From assembly GCA_012934845.2 (NCBI GenBank), contig WNNJ02003152.1, positions 62,001 through 126,000 on the forward strand: a stretch of 64,000 nt of DNA. Direction: 5' to 3'. Position 1 is the first letter of the stretch; every line of letters starts with the position of its first letter. The notes below the pieces were generated by a model. It saw only the letters and a program-made list of their open reading frames with translations, was not told the origin of the DNA and made no database searches. Positions 43,901 through 55,357 of the stretch are shown in pieces. This DNA is from Pomphorhynchus laevis (Eukaryota; Acanthocephala; Palaeacanthocephala; Echinorhynchida; Pomphorhynchidae). A program made the position numbers and the translations under genes.

Positions 43901-44090
43901 ATGTGGCGGTACCGTTTGATCTAAATTATCTTAATCACCAGCTAGTAACACTCTGTTGATGTAGTACCGACGTTCTTTGAACCTTCTGTAGATGTAAACA
44001 ATGATTGTAACTGTGATTGTATTGTTGGCTTTTACGTTTGCTTTATAAGCGACTGATTTTGCTATAAGGAGATACGGTAGTAATTGTGTA
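37970..44090 (+). mobile_element. LTR-retrotransposon fossil enclosing LINE F
   Basis: Two direct repeats of about 130-180 bp (37970-38150 and 43903-44090; shared landmarks TCACCAGCTAGTAAC, 'CAATGATTGTAACTGTGATT', TTTGCTTTATAAGCGACT) look like remains of LTRs. Between them, after LINE F, 41740-43650 has plus-strand remains of RT, RNase H and integrase of an LTR element. Heavily broken (well over ten breaks) and old. A LINE inserted inside it. The pairing of the repeats with this pol is inference. Confidence 0.5.
38460..41640 (+). mobile_element. LINE F, decayed two-ORF element
   Basis: ORF1 remains at 38460-39240 with three knuckles: CYNCQQWGHFSSIC, a VHCSGAHSSVSC block and CGNCEGHHKAYSHT (38860-39010). 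An endonuclease follows from about 39560 (SPDVILLQEARS) to 40020 (PTFYGRKRASYLDIAI, the loop before the SDH position). RT remains at 40740-41460: SLAAAFDNISHKSIF (40983), GRGVPQGSP (41140), a shortened segment and FADDISICF (41190), then a thumb-like part. Several frameshifts; a deletion between the GVPQGSP and FADD blocks. I/Jockey-like by the knuckle ORF1. Confidence 0.75.
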
Positions 44091-44119
44091 AAAAACTGTT
44101 GCTTTAAAAAAATAAAAGA

Positions 44120-44650
44120 ATGAGGCAAAATTGTTATGCAAATGATCAACATAGTGATGAAGTACTGTCAACTCGATCAACGAAGATAAAAACTCATAAA
44201 AGGTCATCTTGTAGCAGAATTGTGGAAGCATCTGCATGCCTTCCAAGGGCATGTTTTCTGAAGATTTTGGAGTTTATATTTGACTTAAATTTGTCTTGGA
44301 AGATGCATCTCGAAGATGCCACTTCTAAATGTGCCAAGCATCTCAATTTTTTGAATTTGTTGAAGCAGCAATGTGAAAATGATTATCAGATAGAGCTTGT
44401 GTATTATGCAACGGTTATATTCTACGCTGTGCTTATCCTGCCTAATGTGGGGGGACATTCCCGTAAAATTAATGAGCTTATGCATATTCTTAAAGCAGGC
44501 GAGCAAATTTGTGGAAAGAATATAGAGCCGCTTGAAACTTTTTGTTAAAATATAGAACCGCTTGAAAGTTCTATGTGCAAACTTTTAAAGAACAAATCGT
44601 TTTAATCCATCGTATTTGTTGCAATGTCATAATCACAAATGAAATTGTTG
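44120..44650 (+). pseudogene. LINE RT thumb relic and third copy of the long repeat
   Basis: An open frame of 142 codons (44120-44548). Its middle, LEFIFDLNLSWKMHLEDATS and then KCAKHLNFLNLL, matches the post-palm 'LG-x-x-D-x-x-L-S-W-x-x-H-I' block of Jockey/I-type RTs. Downstream sequence (44340-44650) is a diverged copy of 605-880 and 61815-62130, which suggests the long repeat itself began as, or includes, a LINE remnant. No catalytic motif is present. Confidence 0.6.
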
Positions 44651-45650
44651 TAAGCATAAAATCGTCCTCTCGAGGACGTAATATTTGTCCTCGAGAGCAA
44701 TGTCAGTTTAGTATGATTAATTCTCCGTCATCCGTACTATTAGAGTTGCTTATGGCCGTTAATGAGTCGTTTTCAGTTTTGTCATATCCTTGTTTATTAG
44801 TTTCAGTCGGCGATTGTTTCTCAGTTTTGTTGTTTGGGCTCACAAGTATATCATTATGCTGCTTTGGATTGACGTATTTTTCATTACTAATAGATTCATT
44901 AGCTGGTGCGAATTTAATTAATTGTATGACCTCCTCATTTCCGATACTTGTTAAGTCATAGGTTATATGTATCTCGCATAGTGCGGTAGTTGATGCGCTC
45001 TAATTGCTTAGTGATTTATTGTCTAAGGGTCAGGTAAAATGTGGAAACAGTTGCTACTCTTACATCATCGTAGCTAATTCCTGTACCATTCTGTGTTAAA
45101 TGTAGATCTTCGACAGGTATCACTAGGGGATACACCTTTGATCGACACTTCAAATTTCGTTGATGAGCAGGACCTGAAATAAGCCAATCCGACATTGAAT
45201 AGCCATTACTGGATTTTCTAGGCAAGCTAAACATTCTATCGTGATAAATAGAGTTGGTTGACGTGCATAGTAATAAGCGAATTTTGTGCAGTGAAGTATC
45301 CAGTACCAGCTTCTATCTGGAGTTGGGAAGACCTATATTATAGTGCAAGCTGAATGGTTTTCCATACCACGCCTTTAACTCTCGCGTATTCTTACTTTCC
45401 AATATAGTGATATGGAGGAGAATAAGAAATTACTGTACTATTACTTCATAAAAAGTCACGTCGATCATTCGACATAAAGTAGCTTCCACTGTCTGAATGA
45501 ACAGCCTCTGAATTGAGATATCGAAATATTCAAGTCTTTTAGTGATGGTTCAGTGGCAGCACTGGTGGAGCAAGATAGAGCGTATGCAGCAGTAACAGTT
45601 CTTATCAAACGTCTTGGTGTCAAATCTATGTTCATAATTGACTTTGTCAT
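44640..45650 (-). mobile_element. LTR-retrotransposon pol fossil (integrase end)
   Basis: Reverse-strand sequence at about 45016-45460 resembles the integrase and post-integrase region of the fossil at 27665-30800. It is a diverged relative, heavily broken and truncated, with no LTR recognised. Older than the 27665 copy. Confidence 0.5.
44656..44700. repeat. Short inverted repeat
   Basis: CGTCCTCTCGAGGACG followed by TAATATTT and GTCCTCGAGAG: nested palindromes. Confidence 0.7.
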
Positions 45651-46092
45651 ATTTAACTTTTATGACAATAATTTCTCATAATTAATCTATGATCCCCTTA
45701 AAAGTCTAATAATACTTATTTTTCTACGTAACCTCAAACGTCTTCCCAAAATTGTTAATCCCTGCATCAGCAAAATTAATAATTTCTTTTCTTTTCTCAA
45801 CTTGACTTGTGTCTTGTACAACAAATCAACTCACTTTAATTCATTCACTTTAATGAATTATCCATACGATACTCGCAACTTATTATGAATTCGATACTTT
45901 AATCACATATTTAGTCATCTCTTACAATTCAATTGACCTAACAACTTATAATGTGCTGCAAGCAGCTTACTCCCTCCAAAATGTCTCGTAGTTGCACATT
46001 CGAGTAACCCACTTATCTCAATCTTTAATCTCATGATAAACCTTACATATTGTCTCTAACCACAAGGTCTATTAACACAGGTCTATTAATTA
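45651..46092. other. No recognised gene
   Basis: AT-rich, no supported feature. Confidence 0.45.
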
Positions 46093-46100
46093 CTTTAAAA

Positions 46101-47209
46101 GGTGCATGCACGTTAGACGTCGGTTTTGAAAATAGACGTCGGTTTTGAAAATTCTAAAAAAAGACAAAAAGAATTTATTATAAAAGGGTCAAAAATGTAT
46201 TAAAACGTTTTGATTTTTCAATTTTATGTTCCCAAATGAATTGAATTAGATATTCGGAGTGTTGTTCCTTCGAAATTCCTGGTTTCTCTCGTAGAAATAT
46301 TTTCGATAAAGACCACAAACCTTCGATTGTTTGTGTGTATAGTCCTATCTTCAGGGTTGATAAAGTTAATAGAATGATTAACAGACCTATGATCATATGA
46401 AGAATTATTCTCTAAGGCTTTTGAATATGCTTTCCATTGGTCTGTTATAATAATAGTATTTGGTAAAATATTATCATTTATAACTTGCCTCATTGTTTCT
46501 GCATTTCTATTTCTTACATGCACTATAAAGGTCTTTTTCGAACCACGTTCAACTGCTCCTACAAACCATTGACCCTCATTTAGTCGTCCTCTGTTATATT
46601 TTCTTTTGAAAAATAAACTTTCATCAATTTCGACAATTTTTTTTTGAACCATCGCTGTTCAAACCTCCTAATTTCTCGCTAGTGGAAGAAATATGATCAC
46701 AAATTATCTCCCTGACAAGATCAACATATTCAGAAACAGTGTTTCTTGAGATTTCAAGTTCTCGAGCAATTTCACTCAAGGATATTCGATTCAAATACTT
46801 ATAGAAAATAAAAAAAATGTTCTCATAGGTAAACGTGAGCTTGAAAACAAACTATTATATCGAATAGAACATGAGAATCTACATGACCTCTTACATGTCC
46901 AAAAATACCCATCCAACGCATTTTTTCTTTTCTGATAGCACAAGTAGGTACCATCATCACATTTGGGACAAAGAACAAAATTTTTTAAAACGCCTATTCT
47001 GGTAAGAAATGAATTTTGAGTATCAAAATTCGAAAAAACACGGTTTAAATAACTCTCGGTTATGTTCAGATCCATCATTTCTTCTTGTGATAGAAAAGTC
47101 TCTTCATCAACAATTGTTCTTACTGATTTTCTAACCATCTAAGGGGGGGGGTTAAAAATTTTCAAAACCGACGTCTATTTTCAAAACCGACGTCTAACGT
47201 GCATGCACC
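46101..47209 (-). mobile_element. Merlin DNA transposon, complete ends
   Basis: 1109 bp bounded by perfect 53-bp terminal inverted repeats (46101-46153 and 47157-47209). Each begins GGTGCATGCACGT and contains two tandem copies of AGACGTCGGTTTTGAAAAT. With the 8-bp target duplication and an IS1016/ISXO2-like transposase gene on the minus strand, the assignment to the Merlin superfamily is strong. Confidence 0.93.
46170..47138 (-). pseudogene. Merlin transposase, frameshifted
   Basis: Cut-and-paste transposase read from 47138 toward 46178. The first part (47138-46791) has a zinc ribbon (LCPKCDDGTYLC ... WTCKRSC) and the following SIRYNSLF strand. A helix-turn-helix segment (LSEIARELEISRNTVSEYV, near 46760-46700) follows in another frame. 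The catalytic core (46652-46224) has VEIDESLFFKRKYNRGR with the first aspartate, then GAVERGSKKTF and IITDQWKAYSKA with the second. The third acidic residue lies in TQTIEGLWSL, in the frame ending at 46178. Three frame changes are needed, near 46850, at a T9 run (46632-46640) and near 46310. As at least one is a homopolymer, sequencing error should be excluded before calling it dead. Confidence 0.88.
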
Positions 47210-47219
47210 CTTTAAAATA

Positions 47220-47540
47220 TTACTAATTTCGGAATTTATGCATACAATGTAGCTACAACACTTGCATCGAATTATATTCCCCCAAAACATTTGTATCTAT
47301 TCCTCCTTTCATATCTTTAAACATTTTCTCTTGTTTTAAATCATACTTCAGCAAATATTGATCTCTGTATATCATCAAAATATACCATCCATGTACTTAT
47401 ATCTCTCTATATATCCATCCTGGTATCCATTACTAACAGTAACGCTCGATATCAAACTTATTTCAATGTAGGAGCATCATTTATAAGATAGATAAAGGTG
47501 TTCAAACGGGGGCAGTAGTTGCACAATTGTTGCTGCCTGT
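47220..47540. other. No recognised gene
   Basis: AT-rich, no supported feature. Confidence 0.45.
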
Positions 47541-49240
47541 TTAGGCTTTTAAGAATATGAATTTTTCGCAACTTTAAAAAAATTTAGACTATGTTATTAT
47601 TCATAATTATTATTCAATTCATAAAAATTAATTTTTAGTTAAAATTTTAATAATAAATTTTATCTTTTTATAAATATAAATCGTATAAAATCATTTTTAA
47701 TTATTTATTATTTGTAATTATTTATCTTTATTTTTAATTTATAAAGTATAAAATAAGTAGTCTCAGTTAGCAGATTTGATATAAAGATATGTAATATATG
47801 TTTCGATAAACATATAATAGGTAAACTCATTCTTAACAAAACTAATATTAACGATAAAGAATATGTTTATCTATAATATTTATCTATAATATCTATAATT
47901 TATATATATCTTTAATATCTATAATTATTTATATCGTAAAGACGGCATATTTAAATTTACAAAAACACATAGTATTGCATGAACATTCATGCATACCATA
48001 TAATATTAAATATAATACATTTAATAATGAGAAATTTAAAGAATTGCCATAATATGTAATAATATTGGCTTTCTTTAAAATAATTTAAATAATTTAATAA
48101 ATAAACATTTTTAACTAGGTAATTATCAAAATACAATTAAGCAGAATGTAGCAAGTTATACATATCATAAAAATATTATTAAAAAAGAACATTTAAGCGG
48201 AAATGTTTTGATGGATAATGAATAATATACTGTGTATTATAAAGGATACTAGATAATAAAATTTTGTAAGTGGAAATACATATATTAGCATGTATTTGCC
48301 CGGCTGCTATGTTGGATCGAGGAATAGGGGCTGAAAGCAGAAAGCATAGAAGTAACTCCTGATGAATTCAAATTCTTATTCTGTGACATTGATTGTTATT
48401 AGTAAATTCAGAAAAATTGATTTTTATTTTAAATTTTTACTGGGTAACAATTGCATAAAATCCTATATAACAATTATTAATTATTTATAATTATTTATTG
48501 TTTAATTATTTTAACTTATCATTAGCTTTATTTATAAAAATATAAAATACTAATTATTTATAATTATACTAATTTATACTAACTTATATATTTTTACTAA
48601 TTACTCTTAATTAGTAAAAATAAATAATTAACTAATAATTAATAATTAATTATTAATTATTAATTATTATTTATAATTAATTATTATAAATAATTAAATA
48701 ATAAACAATTAATTATTAATTGTAATTATTTACAATTACTAAATAACTTATGATTTAATTATTTAAATTTTATTTATCATATTTTTATTTATAAATAATA
48801 TAAAACACTTAGACTCAGTTAGCTGATGTGACATAAGTATTTATGTCAAAACGGCTAGCTGATCGGGGGCAGCTTAAGCCATGTATGTCCTGCCTCTCTA
48901 CTTTTGCCCCACATATGTACGAGTGTAGCCGGCAAACTGTGGCGCCGAGACGTAACGCGATTGCTATACGTAACGTTTCGTTTGACAATAGTAATTTTAA
49001 TTTGAAATTTTAATAATAAATTTTATCGTTTTATAAATTTAAAGAATTTTTTTAATTTTATAAATTTTATTTAATTATTTATTATATAATTTAAATTTTA
49101 TTTATCATATTTTTATTTATAAATAATATAAAACACTTAGACTCAGTTAGCTGATGTGACATAAGTATTTATTGTTTAACAATTTATTTTTATTTTCAAT
49201 TGATATGTCAGAAAATTGTTAGACTCATTTTACTAATTTG
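47541..49240. repeat. Array of AT-rich interspersed repeats
   Basis: Several related copies (about 47560-47800, 48365-48850, 48990-49180 and 49190-49240). Each has a 'TTATTCAATTCATAAAAATTRA'-type start, a very AT-rich middle with TTAATTATT hairpins, and an end close to GACTCAGTTAGCTGAT. A further copy is the insertion at 62406-62630. No coding capacity; a small non-autonomous element family is likely, superfamily unknown. Confidence 0.65.
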
Positions 49241-50425
49241 ATTTATTCTAAATGCATCGGTTTGCGCACGGTCTTATTACAAGAACTATTTATTTAAAAT
49301 CGCGCGATTCTCCCAGAGTAAATTGATAACAAATTTGCATTGCACATGAAAAGATGAACTATCTAAATTAAGTTAAGATAAAAGCAATGGTTCTTACTGT
49401 ATGCGGTTGACGGCAACGATAAAAACATGTGCCTCTCACTAAATCATATAACTTCCCACAATACCCACAACATATGTCAAGGAGTCTAAATACAACCAGT
49501 AAAAGATTAAAAAAGCGATATATGCAGGACGATTGCAATGGAATATTAATCACAGGACGACGATATCCTGGTCATTAGTCAAGGTTACTTGTTATGTTTG
49601 AAAACTGGTAATAAGAAATGTATCCACGTTGAAAATGACAGCGTTATTCATAAAGTAATGAATAACCTGGTCGTTGGACACAAATTGCGATTTTGTGTAA
49701 ATTACTAAAATGTTTTGTATGCAGCAGCTAGCAACATCATCATTCTGTCCATTCCCAGTCTAAATAAGGTGTATATGTATAATGATGATATTCTTGCATT
49801 TTTCACAGTAGCGTAATTGTTATCTGTATATTTAGAAATAATTATCTATTATTTATGTCTGAGCTGATTAAATAACGTATTCTTAGCTTTGCTGGAATAT
49901 CATAACATTATTAGGTTGCAGTTTTTAAATTATTAGAATAGATTGCGTTCACGAGTGTCACTTCATCTTAGCTGACTACAAATACATGAAGGATAATACG
50001 ATAATGATGTTATTAATTCACTGCTAAGGGATTCACAGCTGATATGGTGTTCTTACGAATCGTTATATACTTGAGAGTTGCCCTTGACATTTATACTTGA
50101 CAGTTACTCTAGAAATCGAAAAATCATAGGGTTTAAGCTTATATTGAAGACATTAGTACGGATAATGCATGTATTCTACTTGATGGTATCAAACAGTATA
50201 ACGGGGCGAAAGATTGTTTTTATAAATTTTTTGACAATTTGCTGCTATTGATTTACACTCGAAAATTTTCGTATATCAAGTTTCATTAAATAAGACATGC
50301 TAATGTCATCTTTATTTTCAACTACAGCAAAATTTTGAGTAATCTTGAAAGAGTAAACAAGTGCGGACAAATCTTGTCTATGAAAAATTCGAGTTATTGC
50401 ATATCTTTATGTTACACTTCTCGAT
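49180..50425. repeat. Old duplicated segment, partner of 3060-6330
   Basis: 49190-49410 aligns with 3060-3240 plus 3745-3840, and 50200-50425 aligns with 6110-6330. The middle (49410-50200) has no recognisable gene and corresponds to the place where LINE C sits in the other copy. Confidence 0.6.
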
Positions 50426-50439
50426 ATTTGCTTATGGCC

Positions 50440-53345
50440 ATGACCACAACAAAACAGAAATGTAAATCATGTGTCGAGAAGGTGTGAACGGAGGAGGTGT
50501 TTGAATGTTATAAAGGAGAAAGCGCGGCGTACGTCGAGAGAGTTTATTCCAGGCGAGTGAGGCAGCGACGAGGAAGGATCGGAGACCTTCCTCGTTGTTG
50601 GAGTAATTGGGAACGTGGAGTAAGAGGGTATGACGGAAACGCAGCGATAGCGAGGTGGAACGAGTGTCATCTAAGAAAGAAGGTTGATGAACGATGGTGA
50701 GCAGACAGCGATGAGACGTAAAGTAGCGAGAAGAAGGCGGAGTTTGTTGTGGATGTGGATGGTAGGCCAGGAGTGTTGGGCATGATATGTGGATATGTGG
50801 TCGAAGCGACGGAGACGAAAGAGCACTCGAACGGCGGAGTTGATTATGCGTTGTAGGGGTAGGATGAATATCGGAGAATTGGCGAAAAGGCTAAGGCAGT
50901 AATCAATTTTAGGGAAAATAAGCGATGAAAGAAGAGACATAAAGAACAGAAGTAAATAAGGCGGCAGATACGGCTGATGTCACGGAGAATTAAGTTAGAC
51001 GAACGGACCTTGTCACGGACGAAGGGTTTAAGGGAAAGGTGATCATCGAAATGGAAGCCTAAGAAAGTGAGATTGTGGACTATGGGGATGATCGATTAGG
51101 CAAAAGATACAGTGAGAGGAGATATGTTTGGTTTACGGAGGAGGATCTACATTATTTTGGACTTGTCGGGGTTTAGAACGAGATGGAGATTGGAGAGACG
51201 TTTGTAGATAGAAGAAAGACAGTTGGAGGCAGAAATGCCGATATCGTGTATGCGATGTGCGGGTGCATGATCATAGATTAGAATGTTATCGGCGTATTGC
51301 ATGACGTTAAAGGAGTAAAGTTTGATAAACGGAGAGAGATCGCCAAGCAGAAGAGAGAAAAGCAGTGGACCTAAGACTGAACCTTGTGGAACCCCGCAAA
51401 AAAATAGGGATGGAATGGGAGAATGAATGATTAGAACAGACGCGAAAGGAACGGTCGGATACATATGAGGCAAACCATGCTACGAAGGAGTAAGAAAAGC
51501 CGTAATCATAACGAAGGCGATAAAGGAGGACGGTGTGGTCGACAATGTCGAATGCGGAGGAGAGGTAGGGGGAATATGAACATTATATAGAGCCTTGTCT
51601 CGTGAAATGAGTAAGTCGTTGTAAACTTTCATGCAGGCGATTTCTGTGGAGTGATTAGAGCGGAAAGCGGATTGGAAAGGAGAGTACAGTTTGGATGAGT
51701 AGAGATAAACGTTGATCTGTATTAAGATGAGGCGTTCTAAGAGCTTAGAAAGAGTAGGGAGTAGTGAAATGGGGCGATAGCTAGAAGGAAGGGAGGGGTC
51801 GAGCGATTGTTTCTTAAGGAGGGGACGAACGATTGTGGATTTCCTGTGTGAAGAGAAGATACGACTGCGGATGGACGAGTTAAACAAGGTTGTGAGAAAT
51901 GGATATATCGATGAGCATATGGATTTTAATATGTGAGTAGGCAGGGGATCGGCAGGTAAGGTTTTGTTGGGCAAGGACATGATGACAGATGATATTTCGG
52001 TAGGTGAGACAGGGAGAAGATGAAAGAGTTCCGGAAGGATGAGGCTAGGCGGGGCAGAGTGGAATAGGATGGAGACCGGGGTGTGAGAGAGCAACGTGGA
52101 TACTTTAGTCTGGAGAAATGACGAATAATCATTAGCATTGATGTTGCACGGCGAAGAGGAACGAGCAAGGATTGAGTTAAAAGTATGCCAGAGAGTCTTA
52201 TAGTTGAATGAAGTGATGATTTTATGAGGCCAAGAGTTGCATTTGGTACGTAGTAGGTTGAGATGAGACCGGCGAGACGCAAGATAGGAATCATGGAAAG
52301 ACGGAGTGATCGAGCGGAAATCACGTCTGAGAGAGCGGTGATAGACTCGAAAAGCATGGCGGAGTCGACGCTTTGAGAGTAGGCATTGGATGTCAAACCA
52401 TGGGGCACGGTGTGGGTGAGACTTGAAGGGCAAGAGAAGATCGAGAGTGAATGTGAGTTTAGGTTCGAAAAGAAAGGCGTGATCGTGAGGAGATGAATAT
52501 GTTATTGTGGGTAATGATAGACGATTCGAGTACGGCAAAGCGGAGAAGGGAGATGTCAAGATTTCTCCAGGGGCGACGTAATATTGTAGGTGTGTGAGGA
52601 GGGGTGTGGTTGTCAGTGAGATCAAGGGTGACGAGAAATTGATCGTATAGACCAGGATCGGATATGGACAGTGAGGTGTAGGCAGCAAAATGATCGGGGA
52701 CAGCGATGAGGTCGAGTGCCCCACCAAGGATATATGTTTGGGCAGTGAAGATTAGTCTGTAATTGTAGTTGGATAGAATGTTGATTAACCGGATGGAATA
52801 TGTTAAAGAGGGGCGGTCTGGGCGGATGTTGAAGTCGCCTAGAACGAGTGAAGGGATTGAGGACAAAGAATAACGAGAAAGGAGGTCAGCGAGTTCGGAA
52901 AAAAATAAGGATATAGGAGCTGATGAACCAGGACGGTATACAATGGCGAGATCTAGAGTGATCGGGTTAGAAGAACAACAAGTGAGCAGTTCAAAAGAGC
53001 AAAAACTGAAAAGGGGATTGATTTTGCGAAGAGACGCGGGGTAACGCGCGAATGCGACGATGCCGCCATGATTAGAGAATTTAAAAGGGCATGAGCTGAG
53101 GGGGCGACCGGATTTGACTAAGGAGTAACCGGCAGAAAGCAGACGGTGAATGGAAAGGTCGTCGGAATCTGAGTACCAGGATTCGGTGAGGCAGAAGAGA
53201 TCGATGGATTGCTTTGTTAATAGGTTGAGGATAAGATCGGATTTATTGAGAATAGATCTAATGTTGAGATGGCCGAACCGGAAACTTTGTGTGGTGGCGA
53301 AAGAGTCTAGTGGAGAAGACACATAAGGGAGATGGAGCGCCATCT
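50440..53345 (-). mobile_element. LINE A copy, ORF2 only, lacking its 3' tail
   Basis: Reverse-strand ORF2 begins MALHLPYVSSPLDSFATTQ at 53345. Endonuclease: FGHLNIRSIL, FCLTESWYSDSDDLSI, GGIVAFA, VLGDFNIRPDRP. RT: YRPISLLPTLSKLLERLI, FQSAFRSNHSTEIA, GVPQGSVLGPLLFSLLLGD, MQYADNILIYDHAP (the second catalytic Asp of YADD is Asn), and the C-terminal SLDVRRAFSFITFKH. Broken by several frameshifts (52460-52730, 51475, 50940-51147, 50671) plus deletions. The 3' hairpin and tail are missing: homology stops at GTCATG (50440). Confidence 0.88.
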
Positions 53346-53400
53346 CTCTTATGTCGTTCATCGGGTCGTTCATCCAATTTTACTGTGGAAACTTGGAAAT
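53346..53400. other. LINE A 5' junction with inverted duplication
   Basis: Around 53320-53352, ACATAAGGGAGATGGAGCG is followed by CCATCTCTCTTATGT, so the 5' end of the LINE is repeated in inverted form for about 15 bp. Such snap-back junctions arise during 5' truncation. Confidence 0.6.
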
Positions 53401-54490
53401 TACGGATTCTCAAAGCACGTTTGTCTCCTGATACGTTAATTTTTGAGTAGACGTTCCTTTGCTGTGCTAGTTGGTGAGTCTCTTTCTGAATGGTTTTATC
53501 TCACTCAAGGTGTTCCACAAGGCTGTATCCTTAGTCCCACTTTGTTTAATATCTACATCAACGAAATCGCTGAAAATGTTACATGCCAGTGCCTATTATA
53601 CGCCGATGACATCAAACTGTGGTGCCCTTTATTTCGTGGTTGTTTTAGCTCTCCCCTACTACAATCAGATTTGGATAAAGTTAGTAGTTGGTGTTCATCA
53701 CACGGCTTAGTAATCAATGTTAGTAAATGTCGACATATGAGAATTGGTCAATCCCGATTACCTTCCCCTTCTTATCAATTCAGCTCAACAGTTATCGAAT
53801 CAGTAAATCACTTTACTGATCTAGGTGTTGTTATCTCCTCCAATTTAAAATCTCGTCTTCATTCTTCTGCGATTATTGCAAAATGCCGTAGAATTTTAGG
53901 ATTTATTCATCGAAACGTTGGACGACTTGAGCCAAAGGCTTTACGCATTGTATATTCGAGTCTCTTAAAATCACATATGCTCTATGCATCTCACTCGACA
54001 CACCCTCAACTGAAATCAGAATTGAGTGAATTCGACAACATTTTGAGAAGAACCACGTACTTGGTTCCGGCAACTCGCTCCATTCCTTATCCAGTTAGAC
54101 TAGAGACGTTGGATATAAGATCTATTGAATGCGATCTGTTGATTGCAGATCTTACACTAGTGTAGATGTCGCTGCGCGTGCCTAACCATCCGTGTAAGCA
54201 GCTGTTCTGTCTTCGTGAATCATCAATGTCACGTGGACACGAGCTATATTTGAAGCATCGCTCAAAGCATCGAACAAATTGCACGACAGTGATTGTTTGC
54301 GTCTGTAAACGATGGAATTGATTATCACCTGGTGTGATCAACAGCTCTTCTGTTGTGCAATTCAAAGAATGCCTAAAGCTTGACCTCATGAACTCTTGAC
54401 GTTTTTTCGTTTTTTCTGTTTTTTTATTCGATGTGATGCTTCCTTACGAGCTTCAGCTCTCTTGGAAGTCGACACAAACTAATAAAATAA
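53395..54490 (+). mobile_element. LINE G copy, 5'-truncated
   Basis: ORF2 3' part open at 53443-54165: EWFYLTQGVPQGCILSPTLF, the catalytic LLYADDIKLW, GLVINVSKCRHM, HFTDLGVVISSNLK and the thumb. After a frameshift near 54165 the C-terminal block continues (RGHELYLKHRSKHR ... SSVVQFKECLKLD). 3' UTR with hairpin GAGCTTCAGCTC near 54448 and ending AATAAAATAAAAC. CR1/Rex-like; distinct from LINE A and B. It abuts the 5' end of the opposite-strand LINE A. Confidence 0.8.
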
Positions 54491-54802
54491 AACACTTTTA
54501 TGATGCTTGTTTATTCTAATATTCTAGTTACTGCTGTCTATAACATTGATGGTACAGAGCGCTTTTATAGCTTTTTTAAAACATTAATAGTTTAGTGTAT
54601 CCAAGTTCGTAGAAGTTTGTTTGTAACTATTCCATTTATATTTAAAAATATTTTTTTCTGATCATTTTATTTGATTATTTAATAATTAATATTTGAATTT
54701 AATCAATCATTGATTTTTATTTTTGCATGTAAAATATATACTTTTAAGCAATATCAAGGTGTTTTATTGAATACTAAATGATTAAATGATTAACAATTAA
54801 AT
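54491..54802. other. Gene-free AT-rich stretch
   Basis: No supported feature. Confidence 0.5.
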
Positions 54803-54996
54803 GCATAAAGAATTATTGGAGACGGATCAAAAAAATAGGAAATTTACATTTGATATTTCGCTACCCGCTGTTAGCATCTTCAGAAAATTGCTTCAGTAAT
54901 TTACTTCAGTAATTTTCTGAAGATGCTAACAGAGGTTAGGAAATATCAAATGTAAATTTTCACATTTTTTGATACAGATCCAGTAATTCTTTATTA
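54803..54996. repeat. ~195-bp palindrome (foldback element)
   Basis: Left arm 54803-54898 and right arm 54901-54996 are near-perfect inverted copies with almost no loop (centre CAGTAATTTACTTCAGTAAT). The arms share 'ATTTACATTTGATATTTC' and 'TGTTAGCATCTTCAGAAAAT'. About 85-90% pairing. A foldback MITE is the simplest reading; a transcript would form a long hairpin. Confidence 0.88.
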
Positions 54997-55319
54997 ATAA
55001 TGGATTATTATCAACTATTTACAATAAAGTACATTTTAAATCTAGAATTTTGGAAATTAAAGTCATAATTGTCTTCTAAAAATCGCTAAAACGATAGCGT
55101 TTTATGCATTATTCTGTCTAAAATATAAGCCAATCACAATGAAGCATTCACTAAAATCTATTGAATGCCTTTATCTCGTAATAATTCTAAAAACTTCATT
55201 GTTTTTTATAGAAAAGCTCGAAGCCTGAATTTAATTTTTTTTATTTTCATTTTACTTTTTTATTGGCCGCTTTTATTTTGTTCAAAAGAATGCTTTTCCA
55301 TGTAAAAAACCTAGTATAA
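54997..55319. other. Gene-free AT-rich stretch
   Basis: No supported feature apart from the 5' part of the LINE C leader near its right end. Confidence 0.45.
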
Positions 55320-55357
55320 CACAGTAATGTCAAAAATGACAGAAAAAATTGTCAAAA

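Larger units (their letters stand above)
46093..47217. repeat. 8-bp target-site duplication of Merlin element
   Basis: CTTTAAAA at 46093-46100 and at 47210-47217, exactly flanking the terminal inverted repeats. Merlin elements typically make 8-9 bp duplications. Confidence 0.9.

Noticed and set aside
44575-44961. 128-codon plus-strand frame
   Set aside because: No recognisable motif; overlaps the LTR fossil on the other strand.
51926-52408. 160-codon reverse-strand frame
   Set aside because: Alternative frame over LINE A ORF2 (endonuclease-RT linker); frame changes make it only partly real, so it is covered by the element entry.
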